This document shows, piece by piece, positions 1-8,060 of a stretch of 35,191 nt of DNA (position 1 is the stretch's first letter; each line of letters begins with the position of its first letter). The stretch spans positions 28,543-63,733 of the forward strand of contig DYJA01000030.1 in NCBI GenBank assembly GCA_020723345.1, in the 5' to 3' direction. A program made the translations under genes and the position numbers. Source of the DNA: Candidatus Aquidulcis sp. GTDB lineage: Bacteria; Chloroflexota; Anaerolineae; UBA4142. The notes under the pieces were generated by a model. It did no database searches. It saw only the letters and a program-made list of their open reading frames with translations, and was not told where the DNA came from.

Positions 1-1093
1 TTTGTTCATCGTGAGGAGCAAAAGGAGATTTCCCCACACGCGTGGGGGTGAACCGATGGATTTTGTTCATCGTGAGGAGCAAAAGGAGATTTCCCCACAC
101 GCGTGGGGGTGAACCGCCGAAGCCAAGCCCAGTCCTGCAAATTCAACGGATTTCCCCACACGCGTGGGGGTGAACCGCAAATAATACAGAACTCGGAATT
201 CGCATCGACGATTTCCCCACACGCGTGGGGGTGAACCGTCGTGGGATTTCCCAGCAATCAACCCGCCGAGGATTTCCCCACACGCGTGGGGGTGAACCGG
301 GCACGTCTAATCGCTATCCGCTAGAAACAGTGATTTCCCCACACGCGTGGGGGTGAACCGTTTTGTTCCAAACAGTACGTTGCGAATATCCTGATTTCCC
401 CACACGCGTGGGGGTGAACCGGAAGAAACTAAAAAGACAATTCACCCGCGTCTCGATTTCCCCACACGCGTGGGGGTGAACCGCGTGCTGACAAAGTTGC
501 TGATACAGAAGAGCAGATTTCCCCACACGCGTGGGGGTGAACCGTCCAGCGTACCATCGGTCGATCCGCCATCGACGATTTCCCCACACGCGTGGGGGTG
601 AACCGCCATGCAACGGCTACAGTGGGCAAGGATCCACGATTTCCCCACACGCGTGGGGGTGAACCGGCGTCTAGCACCACGTGTCCCAGAATGAACGCGA
701 TTTCCCCACACGCGTGGGGGTGAACCGGATGGTCTGAATTGACGCGGCGCGCTTGACAACGATTTCCCCACACGCGTGGGGGTGAACCGTTGGCGGCGGC
801 GCATCGACGCGGCATCAAGTTGATTTCCCCACACGCGTGGGGGTGAACCCAGCGCAACTTGACGCTATCTGCGCCGCGTTGCCGATTTCCCCACACGCGT
901 GGGGGTGAACCGCGGCAATGGCGCACAGTCCGATTGCCAATAAAGATTTCCCCACACGCGTGGGGGTGAACCGATTACGGGGACGCCGACCTGGGACGGT
1001 CAATCGATTTCCCCACACGCGTGGGGGTGAACCGCGGTGAACCATGCTCGAATCTTTGGTCTGGATGATTTCGCGCGGTCCATCCACAAACCG
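1..1093 (+). CRISPR. Type I-E-like CRISPR array, truncated at left edge
   Basis: Seventeen near-identical 29-nt repeats start at 27, 88, 149, 210, 271, 332, 393, 455, 516, 577, 638, 699, 761, 822, 884, 945 and 1006. Each begins GATTTCCCC and ends GGTGAACCG, with an internal CCCCAC/GTGGGG hairpin. Spacers are 32 nt, except 33 nt at 422-454, 728-760 and 851-883. Repeat length, the hairpin and the AACCG end match the I-E family (E. coli-type) read on the plus strand, so the leader and any cas genes should lie to the left, outside the window. The repeat at 822-850 ends in C instead of G. After the last good repeat comes a 32-nt spacer (1035-1066), then a decayed repeat at 1067-1093 that keeps GATTTC at its start and AACCG at its end. 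This marks the leader-distal end. No cas gene is visible, so the subtype is inferred from the repeat alone. Confidence 0.97.
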
Positions 1094-1110
1094 GAAGTAG
1101 CAAAACAGAT

Positions 1111-1139
1111 TTGCGAAATCGCCGCGCTTGTGATAAACT
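1111..1139 (+). promoter_or_regulatory. Probable tRNA-Arg promoter
   Basis: A -35-like TTGCGA (1111-1116) and a -10-like TAAACT (1134-1139) are separated by exactly 17 bp. The predicted start lies a few bases before the mature tRNA at 1152. It fits a sigma-70-type promoter; this is inferred from sequence only. Confidence 0.45.
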
Positions 1140-1151
1140 AGCCATTGCAGT

Positions 1152-1224
1152 GCCCCTGTAGCTCAGTGGATCAGAGCAGCGGCCTCCGGAGCCGTGCGCG
1201 CGAGTTCGAGTCTCGCCAGGGGTA
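1152..1224 (+). tRNA. tRNA-Arg (anticodon CCG)
   Basis: A full cloverleaf can be drawn. The acceptor stem GCCCCTG pairs with CAGGGGT (with a G-U first pair) and the discriminator base is A1224. The D-arm is GCTC/GAGC. The anticodon stem GCGGC/GCCGT holds the loop CTCCGGA, whose anticodon CCG reads the Arg codon CGG. The T-arm is GCGAG-TTCGAGT-CTCGC. CCA is not encoded. A run of eight T follows directly and probably ends the transcript. The gene lies about 60 bp beyond the decayed end of the CRISPR array. Confidence 0.95.
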
Positions 1225-1295
1225 CTTTTTTTATTTGCGCCGGACGTAGCCCCTTTTTCCTAGCGCGGCGCGCGCCAATTTGCCCAAAAATCCCA

Positions 1296-1324
1296 TTGCG
1301 ACGATGCCGGGGTGGTCTTAGAAT
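1296..1324 (+). promoter_or_regulatory. Putative promoter of the pilin-like gene
   Basis: TTGCGA (1296-1301) and TAGAAT (1319-1324) are spaced by 17 bp, which fits a sigma-70-type promoter driving the gene that starts at 1360. Inference from consensus only. Confidence 0.4.
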
Positions 1325-1359
1325 GACAAGTGAAGTTTAGAATCACCCAAGGAGGCGCA

Positions 1360-2073
1360 ATGCGATCCACAACGCGATCTCAAACGGGACAAGGTTTTGT
1401 CGAATATGTGCTGATCCTCGTGTTTGTCGTATTGGTTTCTCTCGCGGGGTTGAAATTGTTCGGCGCAGAGGCGGCGACCGGATATTGGAAAGTCGTCACC
1501 GCGTTTGGATCGATGGCGGACGATTTCAATCAGGGCTTGAGTCGCTGGTCGGCGGCGACCGGCTCGCTCATGTGGAACGGGCTGCGGCAAGCCGCGGGCG
1601 GATGGAAAACCAAAGACGGTCGAATGATTGGCGATCGCTGGGCGTTGAATATGTTCAACAACTATACCGGCAGCGATCTTTCGATTGACCTCAAAGGCGC
1701 GAAAATAGACACCCAGGGTTCCGATTGGAATGGCTACGGGACGCTCTTTCGCGGGACGCAGAACAAGAATGGCACTTGGAGTGGTTATGGCTTTGAGTTC
1801 GAAGAGCACCCCAAGGGGACCGTCAAAATGTATTTCAGCCGGTTTGACAACGGCTATCAAACGAAAATCGGCAAAACCGCTACTGTGCCGGCGGGCTTTA
1901 CATTGAAAGACGCGCAGAACGTTACTGTGAACGCCAAAGGCAGCACCTTCGCGGCGACTTGGAATGGCAAGTCGCTTGTTACGGCGACTGACAAAACATA
2001 CAAGAGCGGTCAGGTTGGGGTTTTTACAAACTACGGCTCGGCGGCGTCGCTTGATGGCTTTGCGATTCGATAG
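1360..2073 (+). CDS. Flp-pilin-like N-terminus fused to a lectin-like jelly-roll domain
   Basis: Protein of 237 aa. The ATG at 1360 is chosen because AAGGAGG (1349-1355) sits 4 nt upstream; an earlier in-frame GTG at 1330 has no such site. The N-terminus has the TG|QGFVEY signature of Flp/Tad type IVb prepilins, with Glu at +5 after the predicted prepilin-peptidase cut, followed by one hydrophobic helix (LILVFVVLVSLAGL). The remaining ~180 residues are Trp-, Gly- and Asn-rich with alternating beta-strand character, like a concanavalin-like or DUF1080-type glycan-binding domain; this fold call is an inference. The protein is therefore probably displayed on the cell surface through a pilin-like stalk. 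It is followed 18 nt later by another membrane-anchored beta-sandwich gene, suggesting a two-gene operon. No tad assembly genes are in the window. Confidence 0.8.
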   Translation: MRSTTRSQTGQGFVEYVLILVFVVLVSLAGLKLFGAEAATGYWKVVTAFGSMADDFNQGLSRWSAATGSLMWNGLRQAAGGWKTKDGRMIGDRWALNMFNNYTGSDLSIDLKGAKIDTQGSDWNGYGTLFRGTQNKNGTWSGYGFEFEEHPKGTVKMYFSRFDNGYQTKIGKTATVPAGFTLKDAQNVTVNAKGSTFAATWNGKSLVTATDKTYKSGQVGVFTNYGSAASLDGFAIR

Positions 2074-2091
2074 CATCCCAGGAGAAAAACC

Positions 2092-2526
2092 ATGTCAACG
2101 GAAAAATCCCCCTCGATTGGTCAGGTCGAAATTCATGCGACGGCTGCGCCGCCGCGCCGCGGTTTGTCCCGCGAAGCGCGTTGGGTGATCATCGGCGTTT
2201 TGTTGATCGTTTTCTTGGTGCTGTCTTTTTTGGGTTTTCTCCCGCGCGATTCGCTGGAACGCTTGGCAGGTACCGGCAGTATCGTCGGCACGGTCGTCGA
2301 TGCCAGCGGCAAACCGATTGCGGCGAACGTGCTGGTCGTCCAGACCGATCTGGAGACGCAGACCGACGCGCAGGGACGCTTTGAATTGCGCGGCGTCCCG
2401 GTCGGCGATCAGCTCGTCGTCGTCGCGCTCACCGTGTCCGGTGTCGAATATCACGTGCGGGTTGAGGCAGGGCAGGTCGCCGATATGGGTCAACTGCCCG
2501 CTCCGGCAGAAGACAAGGGCAAGTAA
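2092..2526 (+). CDS. Membrane-anchored carboxypeptidase-regulatory-like domain protein
   Basis: Protein of 144 aa. The start is supported by AGGAG about 8 nt upstream. A basic cytoplasmic segment (to about residue 28) is followed by one transmembrane helix (WVIIGVLLIVFLVLSFLGFL) and then an extracytoplasmic beta-sandwich. The pattern GxVVDASGKPIAxxxV...TDAQGRFELRGVPVG is typical of the CarboxypepD_reg / Cna-B-like fold, a non-catalytic adhesion or structural domain. It is 18 nt downstream of the pilin-like gene and is followed by a terminator, so the two are probably cotranscribed and may act together at the cell surface. Confidence 0.75.
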   Translation: MSTEKSPSIGQVEIHATAAPPRRGLSREARWVIIGVLLIVFLVLSFLGFLPRDSLERLAGTGSIVGTVVDASGKPIAANVLVVQTDLETQTDAQGRFELRGVPVGDQLVVVALTVSGVEYHVRVEAGQVADMGQLPAPAEDKGK

Positions 2527-2557
2527 ACAAATTGAACTTTTTTCCGACGTAGTGTAA

Positions 2558-2591
2558 AATGCGCCTGATTGAAATACAGGCGCATTTTTTT
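2558..2591 (+). terminator. Rho-independent terminator
   Basis: AAATGCGCCTG and CAGGCGCATTT form a GC-rich stem around a 9-nt loop, followed by a run of seven T. It lies 32 nt after the stop codon at 2526 and ends the two-gene surface operon. Confidence 0.9.
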
Positions 2592-2659
2592 ATGTGAATT
2601 GTTCTGCCTTGTTTTGCGCGGTCGAGGATTTCGCAAGTTCCGAAATCGCTGGAGGAAAA

Positions 2660-3619
2660 ATGGCGACGACGCTCTACCTCACAGAATCCGATGTGGAAAA
2701 AATCTTGACGATGCCGGACGCGCTGCGCGTCGTCGAAGACGCTTTTCAAGAATTGGGACGCCGCGCGGCGATCAATCGTCCGCGTCAACGCGTGCGTGTC
2801 GCGTCGGGCGTTTTGCACGTCATGTCGGCGGGCTTGCCGATGCGCGGGTACGTCGGTTTCAAGTACTATACCGCGTTCGAATCGCGGACGCGGTTTTGGT
2901 TTCATTTGATCGACGCGCACACTGGCGATCTGCTCGCCGTGATGCAGGCAGACCGCCTGGGACAACAGCGCACCGGCGCGGCAAGCGGTGTCGCGACGAA
3001 ATATCTCGCGCGCGCCGACGCGTCCGTCGTCGGGATCATCGGCGCGGGATGGCAAGCGGAGAGCCAGTTGCAAGCCGTTTGCCTCGCGCGCTCGATTCGC
3101 GTAATCAAATGCTACAGCCGCGATGCGCCGCGCCGAAACGCCTTCGCGCAAAAAATGAGCGCGCCGTTGAAAGTCGAGGTGCGCGCGGTCGAGCGCGCCG
3201 AAGACGCCGCGCGCGACAGCGATATTGTGATCACGGCGACCAATGCGCGCGATCCGGTGTTGTTAGGTGAGTGGCTTGCGCCGGGCGCGCACGTCAACGC
3301 GGTTGGCGCAAATCGGGTGCGCGCGCGCGAGATGGATGATCAGACGCTGGCGCGCAGCGCGTTCGTCTGCGTGGATTCGCTGGAGCAGGCGAAGATCGAA
3401 GCCGGAGATCTCATCGCGCCAATCGAGCGCGGCGTTTCGTCCTGGGCGCGTGTGCGCGAACTCGGTGAAGTTGTCGTCGGCAAAACGAGCGGGCGGATGG
3501 AACGCGACGACATTACACTCTTCAAATCGCTCGGCGTCGCGCTGGAAGATGTCGCGGTCGGCGCGTGGGTGTACGAACGCGCGCGCGAGCACAAAATCGG
3601 CAGAGCGATCGTCTTGTAA
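2660..3619 (+). CDS. Ornithine cyclodeaminase / mu-crystallin family protein
   Basis: Protein of 319 aa from the ATG at 2660 (GGAGG at 2651-2655); a longer frame opening at 2594 lacks a ribosome site and falls next to the terminator. Features are those of the OCD/mu-crystallin NAD(P)-binding family: an N-terminal substrate half with GFKYYTAF (the conserved Lys region), a QADRLGQQRTGAASGVA segment, and a Rossmann motif VGIIGAGWQAESQLQAV near residues 124-140, followed by DIVITATNARDPV. Members convert ornithine to proline or reduce cyclic imines and alanine-type substrates; the substrate cannot be assigned from sequence. The length is normal for the family. It appears to be transcribed alone. 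Confidence 0.88.
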   Translation: MATTLYLTESDVEKILTMPDALRVVEDAFQELGRRAAINRPRQRVRVASGVLHVMSAGLPMRGYVGFKYYTAFESRTRFWFHLIDAHTGDLLAVMQADRLGQQRTGAASGVATKYLARADASVVGIIGAGWQAESQLQAVCLARSIRVIKCYSRDAPRRNAFAQKMSAPLKVEVRAVERAEDAARDSDIVITATNARDPVLLGEWLAPGAHVNAVGANRVRAREMDDQTLARSAFVCVDSLEQAKIEAGDLIAPIERGVSSWARVRELGEVVVGKTSGRMERDDITLFKSLGVALEDVAVGAWVYERAREHKIGRAIVL

Positions 3620-3644
3620 CGAAAGGATCGGGCGATTCGTATGT

Positions 3645-3673
3645 TTGAAAAATATTTGAACGCGTGTTATAAT
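3645..3673 (+). promoter_or_regulatory. Strong sigma-70-type promoter
   Basis: TTGAAA (3645-3650) and a perfect TATAAT (3668-3673) are separated by 17 bp. The predicted start near 3680 gives a short leader before the ATG at 3693. An upstream in-frame ATG at 3672 lies inside the -10 box and so cannot be the start. Confidence 0.75.
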
Positions 3674-3692
3674 GGGCGTGAAGGAAACTAGT

Positions 3693-4520
3693 ATGCAGAT
3701 CAAAAAGATTTTTGGCGTTGCGATTCTTTTTGCGCTTGGATTCTTTTGTTTGACCGCGCTGCCGGTGTTGGCATGCGAACCGGAGGGCGATAATTTGGCG
3801 AACGGCTTGAAAGATCCCCGCTGTCGTCTCGTTCTGCCGGGCAACCGCGCCGCGCAGCCCGCGCGCACAAATGGTAGCGGCGCGGTGATCGTCGCCAGCG
3901 CAGGCAATCCCGTCGTCAATTCCGGTCCGATCGATTATGTGCTCAGCCCCGGCTGTTATCTGCCGGATGGCGCGAGTGCGACGAACGCGCTGGGCATCGG
4001 CGAAACGTGTCCGCCGCCGTTTCTGCCGCCGCGCGCGACCCGAGTTCCGACTCCCGTCGCGACATTGACCGCATCGACGGTCGTGACCAAAACGCAACCC
4101 AAAGGTGATTCGCCCTACACGGCGCGCATCATGACCGGCGAATGGGAAACGATTCAACCGGGCGCGCAGATTTGGTATCGCATCGACAACGGGAATAATT
4201 TTTATCTCGATGTGTGGATGGATACGTACGGCAGACCGGGCGTAACGTTTGTGGTCTTTTCGCCGGAGCAAGCCCATAATCTTTCTGCCACAACTACGCC
4301 CAAGGGTCGCAGCGCGGCAATCAAATCCGATCCCACTCATGACTGGTGGTGGAAAGGCGCGCAGGCGGTCGGGATTTGGCACGTCTTGGTGACGAATACG
4401 ACTTCGACGCCGATGCAATACAGAATCGGCAACAAGCAATCCACCGAGGAGCGCAACTGCCGCAGTTACTGGGAAACTCTGCCGACCGGACTGTACGTGT
4501 ACTGGACGGCTTGCCGGTAA
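3693..4520 (+). CDS. Secreted protein of unknown function
   Basis: Protein of 275 aa from the ATG at 3693; AAGGAAA sits upstream and a clear promoter precedes it. The N-terminus (MQIKKIFGVAILFALGFFCL..ALPVLA|CE) is a signal peptide; the Cys right after Ala could be a lipobox-like site. A Pro/Thr-rich stretch around residues 110-140 separates a Cys-containing N-terminal part from a C-terminal domain of about 130 residues with Trp- and Tyr-rich strands (GEWETIQPGAQIWYRID, then WWWKGAQAVGIWHVLV). The latter resembles a beta-sandwich pre-peptidase C-terminal-like domain, but I do not recognise the family with certainty. It is monocistronic: a promoter precedes it and a strong hairpin follows. Confidence 0.75.
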   Translation: MQIKKIFGVAILFALGFFCLTALPVLACEPEGDNLANGLKDPRCRLVLPGNRAAQPARTNGSGAVIVASAGNPVVNSGPIDYVLSPGCYLPDGASATNALGIGETCPPPFLPPRATRVPTPVATLTASTVVTKTQPKGDSPYTARIMTGEWETIQPGAQIWYRIDNGNNFYLDVWMDTYGRPGVTFVVFSPEQAHNLSATTTPKGRSAAIKSDPTHDWWWKGAQAVGIWHVLVTNTTSTPMQYRIGNKQSTEERNCRSYWETLPTGLYVYWTACR

Positions 4521-4547
4521 GAGCGCGCGGGTGACCTTCGAGATTTC

Positions 4548-4580
4548 AGAAACCAGGTTTCTCTCAGAAACCTGGTTTCT
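4548..4580. terminator. Perfect 15-bp foldback, likely terminator
   Basis: AGAAACCAGGTTTCT (4548-4562) and its exact reverse complement (4566-4580) are separated by CTC and followed by TT. It lies 28 nt after the stop at 4520. The stem length and 3-nt loop are the same as in the foldback at 13089-13121, although the sequence differs. Confidence 0.75.
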
Positions 4581-4590
4581 TTGCGCTTGA

Positions 4591-4619
4591 TTGACGCGCC
4601 GCGCGCGTTATGCTATGAT
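4591..4619 (+). promoter_or_regulatory. Sigma-70-type promoter
   Basis: TTGACG (4591-4596) and TATGAT (4614-4619) are separated by 17 bp. The promoter sits upstream of the small ORF at 4651 and, further on, the restriction-modification gene at 4814. Confidence 0.65.
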
Positions 4620-4650
4620 AATGCCACAGCGCGCGAGCGAGGAATCCAAA

Positions 4651-4755
4651 ATGATTGACGCGCGCTCACTCGCTTTAGGCAAACCCGCGTGCGTGAACGT
4701 GCGGATCGACGCGGAAGCGAGCGTGGCGGTCAGCGCAAATTCGACGGTGGGGTGA
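4651..4755 (+). CDS. Small ORF of 34 codons, function unknown
   Basis: ATG at 4651 to TGA at 4753-4755. AGGAA lies about 6 nt upstream and a consensus promoter about 30 nt upstream. The peptide starts MIDARSLALGKPACVNVRI and continues DAEASVAVSANSTVG. It could be a leader peptide for the downstream methylase, or the surviving N-terminus of a longer protein cut off by the word-like repeat that follows at about 4757. I do not recognise it. Confidence 0.4.
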   Translation: MIDARSLALGKPACVNVRIDAEASVAVSANSTVG

Positions 4756-4813
4756 GAAAATTTTCGATTTTCGATTTAGGATTTATGATTTGAAGATCGA
4801 TGGGGGTTGATCT
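4756..4813. repeat. Short tandem-word spacer (TTTTCGATT type)
   Basis: AATTTTCGATTTTCGATTT followed by degenerate copies (aggatttatgattt). The same word recurs at 8362-8456, partly inverted, and at 14568-14583. It abuts the start of the restriction-modification gene. Confidence 0.5.
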
Positions 4814-7800
4814 ATGCCGACCGACAATGAGCAAAATGTGAGCATTGACGCGCAAGATTCCCTGCGGCTGGCGTCGGAAAAACTCGCGGCGGCAGTCGCG
4901 GATTTGATGCGCCGCGCGCAATCCGAAGAGGATTTGCGGATCGGCGTCGAAAAACTTTTGGAGCCGTTGTTGCAAAGTATCGGCGTTGAAGCGGAGCCGC
5001 GCTACGAGCGCATGGGCGCAAAGACGATTTATCGCGGGCGTCCCGACGCGGTGCATGGTCAAGTCGTCATCGAGTACGAACCGCCGCGCGCGTTCGCGTC
5101 CGAGCGCGCGGTCGAGCACGCGCACGCGCAACTGGTTGGCTACATCACCGCGGAGGCGCAAGCGCAAGCCGCCGATTCAGACGCCGCGCTGAAACGACTC
5201 GTCGGCATCGGCTTCGACGGCGAAGCGATTTTCTTCGTCCAGCATCGCGCGCGCGCAAGTGGGAAAAAGAAAATCGAAGCGGACGCGTTCACGCGCCAGG
5301 GACCTTTTCCATTCGACGCCGAAAGCGCGCGCACGTTTCTGACTTTTTTGCGCGCGTTGTCGCGCTTGCCGTTGTCGGCGGAACATCTCGCGGAACGCTT
5401 CGGACCGCAAAGCAAAATCGCGCCGCTCGCCATTTCCGCGTTCGCGGACGCGCTGGAGAATTGGGGCAACGCGCGCGTCCAGGTTTTCTTCACCGAGTGG
5501 AAGCGTTTGTTCGGCATCGTTTACGGCGAGCAGTTCGCGGCGCATCAAGCGGAGGACGCCAAGACGCTTGCCGCGCTGTATCGCGTCGAAAAAGAAACCG
5601 ATTTTCAAGAGTTGCTCTTTTGCGTTCACACCTACTTTGCGTTCTTGATGAAATTGATCGCGGCGGAACTGGTCACGATGGGCGAGACGCCTTTCGGCTT
5701 GTCGTTTTCGTATCGCTTGACGCACGCGGCAAAAGAGGATTTGCGGGCGCAACTTGATGAGGTCGAAAACGGCGGCGTGTACGCGCAGCGCGGCATCGTC
5801 AATTTCCTCGAGGGTGATTTCTTCCGCTGGTACCTCGACGGCTTTTCGCCGCGCCTCGAAGAAGCGCTGCGCGAAATCGCGCGCGGCTTTGCCGAATTCG
5901 AACCCGCGACGACGGCGATTGATCCCGAAGCGGGGCGCGACTTGCTCAAGAAACTGTACCAGTACCTCGTGCCGCAGCAAGTCCGTCACAAACTCGGCGA
6001 GTATTACACGCCCGATTGGTTGGGCGAATTGTTGCTCGACGAGGCGGGCTACGACGGCGATACGTCCAAGCGTCTGCTCGATCCGTCGTGCGGGTCTGGG
6101 ACGTTCATCGTGTTGGCGATTCAGCGCGCGAAAGATTTCGGGCGCGCGCACAAACAGCCGCTGCTCGAACGCGCGAAGCGGATCGTCGCGAATATCTGGG
6201 GATTCGATCTCAATCCGCTCGCGGTGATCGCGAGTCGCACGAATTATCTGTTCGCGCTCGGCGATCTCGCGGACAAACTCGCGTCGTTCGAAATTCCGAT
6301 TTATCTCGCGGACTCGGTGCTGTGGCCCCAGCGCAACGGACAACTCGCGCTCAAGCCGCGCGGCGAATCGGTCGAGGTCGCGACCTCGCTGCAACCCTTC
6401 TTCGTGCCGACGATTTGGATCGAGGACAGCGGCTTTCTGATGGCGCGCGCCGCGCCGCTCATCGAGCGAATAGTCAAGCAAAAGTACAGCGCGGCGGAAG
6501 CGCTGCGGCGATTGAAGGATGAAGGTCTCGTTTTTCCGCCGCACGAACAAGTCGTCCAAGATTTTTACGATCAGATGATCGAGTTGGAGCGGCAGGGCAA
6601 GAACGGCATCTGGGCGCGCTTGCTCAAAAATATTTTCGCGCCGATGGTCGCGGGCAAATTCGATTTCGTCATCGGCAATCCGCCCTGGGTGCGCTGGGCG
6701 TACCTTTCGCAGGAATATCGCGCGGCGACGCTTCCGATGTGGCAAGGTTACGGGTTGTTCTCATTGAAAGGACACGCGGCGCGGCTTGGCGGTGGCGAAA
6801 AAGATTTTTCGATGTTGTTCACTTACGCGGTCGCGGATTACTACCTGGCAGACGGCGGCAAACTGGGATTTCTCATCACGCAAGAAGTTTTCAAATCGAA
6901 GGGCGCGGGTGAAGGTTTTCGGCGCTTCCGACTTGGCGAAGGCGCGCCGCTCAAAGTGTTGAAGGCGCACGACCTGGCGACGGTGCAACCATTCGAAGGC
7001 GCGGCAAATAAGACGGCGGCGATCATCCTGACCAAAGGCAAGCCGACGACGTACCCGGTGCGGTACACGCTTTGGACGCGCAAAAAAGGCGTCGGCAAGG
7101 TTCCGACCAATTATCACTTGAAGGATGCGCTGCCGTTGTTGCAGAAGAAACGATTGTCCGCGCGTCCCATCGGCGCGCCGACAAGTTCGTGGCAGACAGT
7201 TTCTGAGAGTCAGAAGGGATTGAGCGAGATCGAGGGAGCGAACGCGTATCAAGCGCGACGCGGCGCAAGCACAGAACCATACGGCGTATTCTGGTTAGAA
7301 GTCACCACCGTGCTTGAGGGCTTTGTGTATGTTTCCAACCTCAGCAAACGCGGCAAATACAAAGTTCAGCAGATTGAGGAACTGATTGAGCCCAAGATGG
7401 TATTCCCAGCGGTTTGTGGAGCGGACATTTGGCGATGGGGTGCTCATCATCCTGCTTGTGTCTTGATAACGCAAGATCCCAAAACTCGCGCGGGGTATTC
7501 AGAAGAAACGATGAAGATCGAATACCCACGAACTTATACGTATCTTCTGAGATTCAAGCGATTGTTGTTAGAACGCGCTTCATACAAGAAATATCATGCG
7601 GATGTGGGCAATCCGTTTTACAGTCAATACAACGTTGCCGCATATACTTTTGCGCGTTACAAGGTTGTGTGGAAACGTATGGCAAACGATCTCGTTGCAG
7701 CAGTCATTTCGCAAGGGAAGACGAAGTTTGGATGGAAGACTCTCATTCCAACTGACACAACTGCATTTTTCCCTGTTGACAACGAGGACGAAGCGCATTA

Positions 7801-8059
7801 CCTCTGCGCGATTCTCAATTCGACCGTCGTACGCGAGTTCGTCAAGTCGTACTCGTCGGCAGGGCGTGGATTTGGTGCGCCGTCGGTGATGGAGCATGTT
7901 GGCATTCCCAAGTTCGACGCGAAGAACAAGACGCATGCAAAACTCGCGCAGTTGTCGAAAGAACTTCACGAAGCGAGATCGCAAAGCGCGTTGGAAAAAA
8001 TGCCGCGCTTGGAAAAGCAGGTTGACGATGCGGTTGCCCGATTGTTTGGGATAAATTGA
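4814..8059 (+). CDS. Type IIG-like restriction-modification protein (N6-adenine methylase with fused nuclease-like domain)
   Basis: Protein of 1081 aa. The N-terminus carries GRPDAVHGQVVIEYEPP (about residues 75-91), a PD-(D/E)xK-like signature with PD at 77-78 and E87-x-E89, consistent with a fused endonuclease domain. The central gamma-class N6-adenine methyltransferase has GEYYTPDWLGELLLD, SAM motif I DPSCGSGTF (about 422-430), GFDLNPLAV, and the catalytic motif IV NPPW (about 622-625, in FDFVIGNPPWVRW). The C-terminal ~350 residues, ending in a coiled-coil-like helix, should hold the target-recognition domain. This order is that of Eco57I/Type IIG single-chain enzymes, in which one polypeptide methylates and cuts. 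The last nuclease residue is Glu rather than the usual Lys, so cleavage is not certain. The adjacent gene at 8061 is coupled. Confidence 0.85.
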   Translation: MPTDNEQNVSIDAQDSLRLASEKLAAAVADLMRRAQSEEDLRIGVEKLLEPLLQSIGVEAEPRYERMGAKTIYRGRPDAVHGQVVIEYEPPRAFASERAVEHAHAQLVGYITAEAQAQAADSDAALKRLVGIGFDGEAIFFVQHRARASGKKKIEADAFTRQGPFPFDAESARTFLTFLRALSRLPLSAEHLAERFGPQSKIAPLAISAFADALENWGNARVQVFFTEWKRLFGIVYGEQFAAHQAEDAKTLAALYRVEKETDFQELLFCVHTYFAFLMKLIAAELVTMGETPFGLSFSYRLTHAAKEDLRAQLDEVENGGVYAQRGIVNFLEGDFFRWYLDGFSPRLEEALREIARGFAEFEPATTAIDPEAGRDLLKKLYQYLVPQQVRHKLGEYYTPDWLGELLLDEAGYDGDTSKRLLDPSCGSGTFIVLAIQRAKDFGRAHKQPLLERAKRIVANIWGFDLNPLAVIASRTNYLFALGDLADKLASFEIPIYLADSVLWPQRNGQLALKPRGESVEVATSLQPFFVPTIWIEDSGFLMARAAPLIERIVKQKYSAAEALRRLKDEGLVFPPHEQVVQDFYDQMIELERQGKNGIWARLLKNIFAPMVAGKFDFVIGNPPWVRWAYLSQEYRAATLPMWQGYGLFSLKGHAARLGGGEKDFSMLFTYAVADYYLADGGKLGFLITQEVFKSKGAGEGFRRFRLGEGAPLKVLKAHDLATVQPFEGAANKTAAIILTKGKPTTYPVRYTLWTRKKGVGKVPTNYHLKDALPLLQKKRLSARPIGAPTSSWQTVSESQKGLSEIEGANAYQARRGASTEPYGVFWLEVTTVLEGFVYVSNLSKRGKYKVQQIEELIEPKMVFPAVCGADIWRWGAHHPACVLITQDPKTRAGYSEETMKIEYPRTYTYLLRFKRLLLERASYKKYHADVGNPFYSQYNVAAYTFARYKVVWKRMANDLVAAVISQGKTKFGWKTLIPTDTTAFFPVDNEDEAHYLCAILNSTVVREFVKSYSSAGRGFGAPSVMEHVGIPKFDAKNKTHAKLAQLSKELHEARSQSALEKMPRLEKQVDDAVARLFGIN

Positions 8060-8060
8060 A

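Noticed and set aside
6-1087. Several overlapping minus-strand ORFs with repeated HPHACGE / SPPRVWGN / TPTRVGKS peptides
   Set aside because: They are translations of the CRISPR repeats in three frames, not proteins.
1318-2076. Minus-strand ORF of 252 codons opposite the pilin-like gene
   Set aside because: The plus-strand gene has a ribosome site, promoter and prepilin motif; this frame has none.
5177-6745. Minus-strand ORF of 522 codons opposite the Type IIG-like gene
   Set aside because: Arg-rich shadow of a strand with clear methylase motifs.
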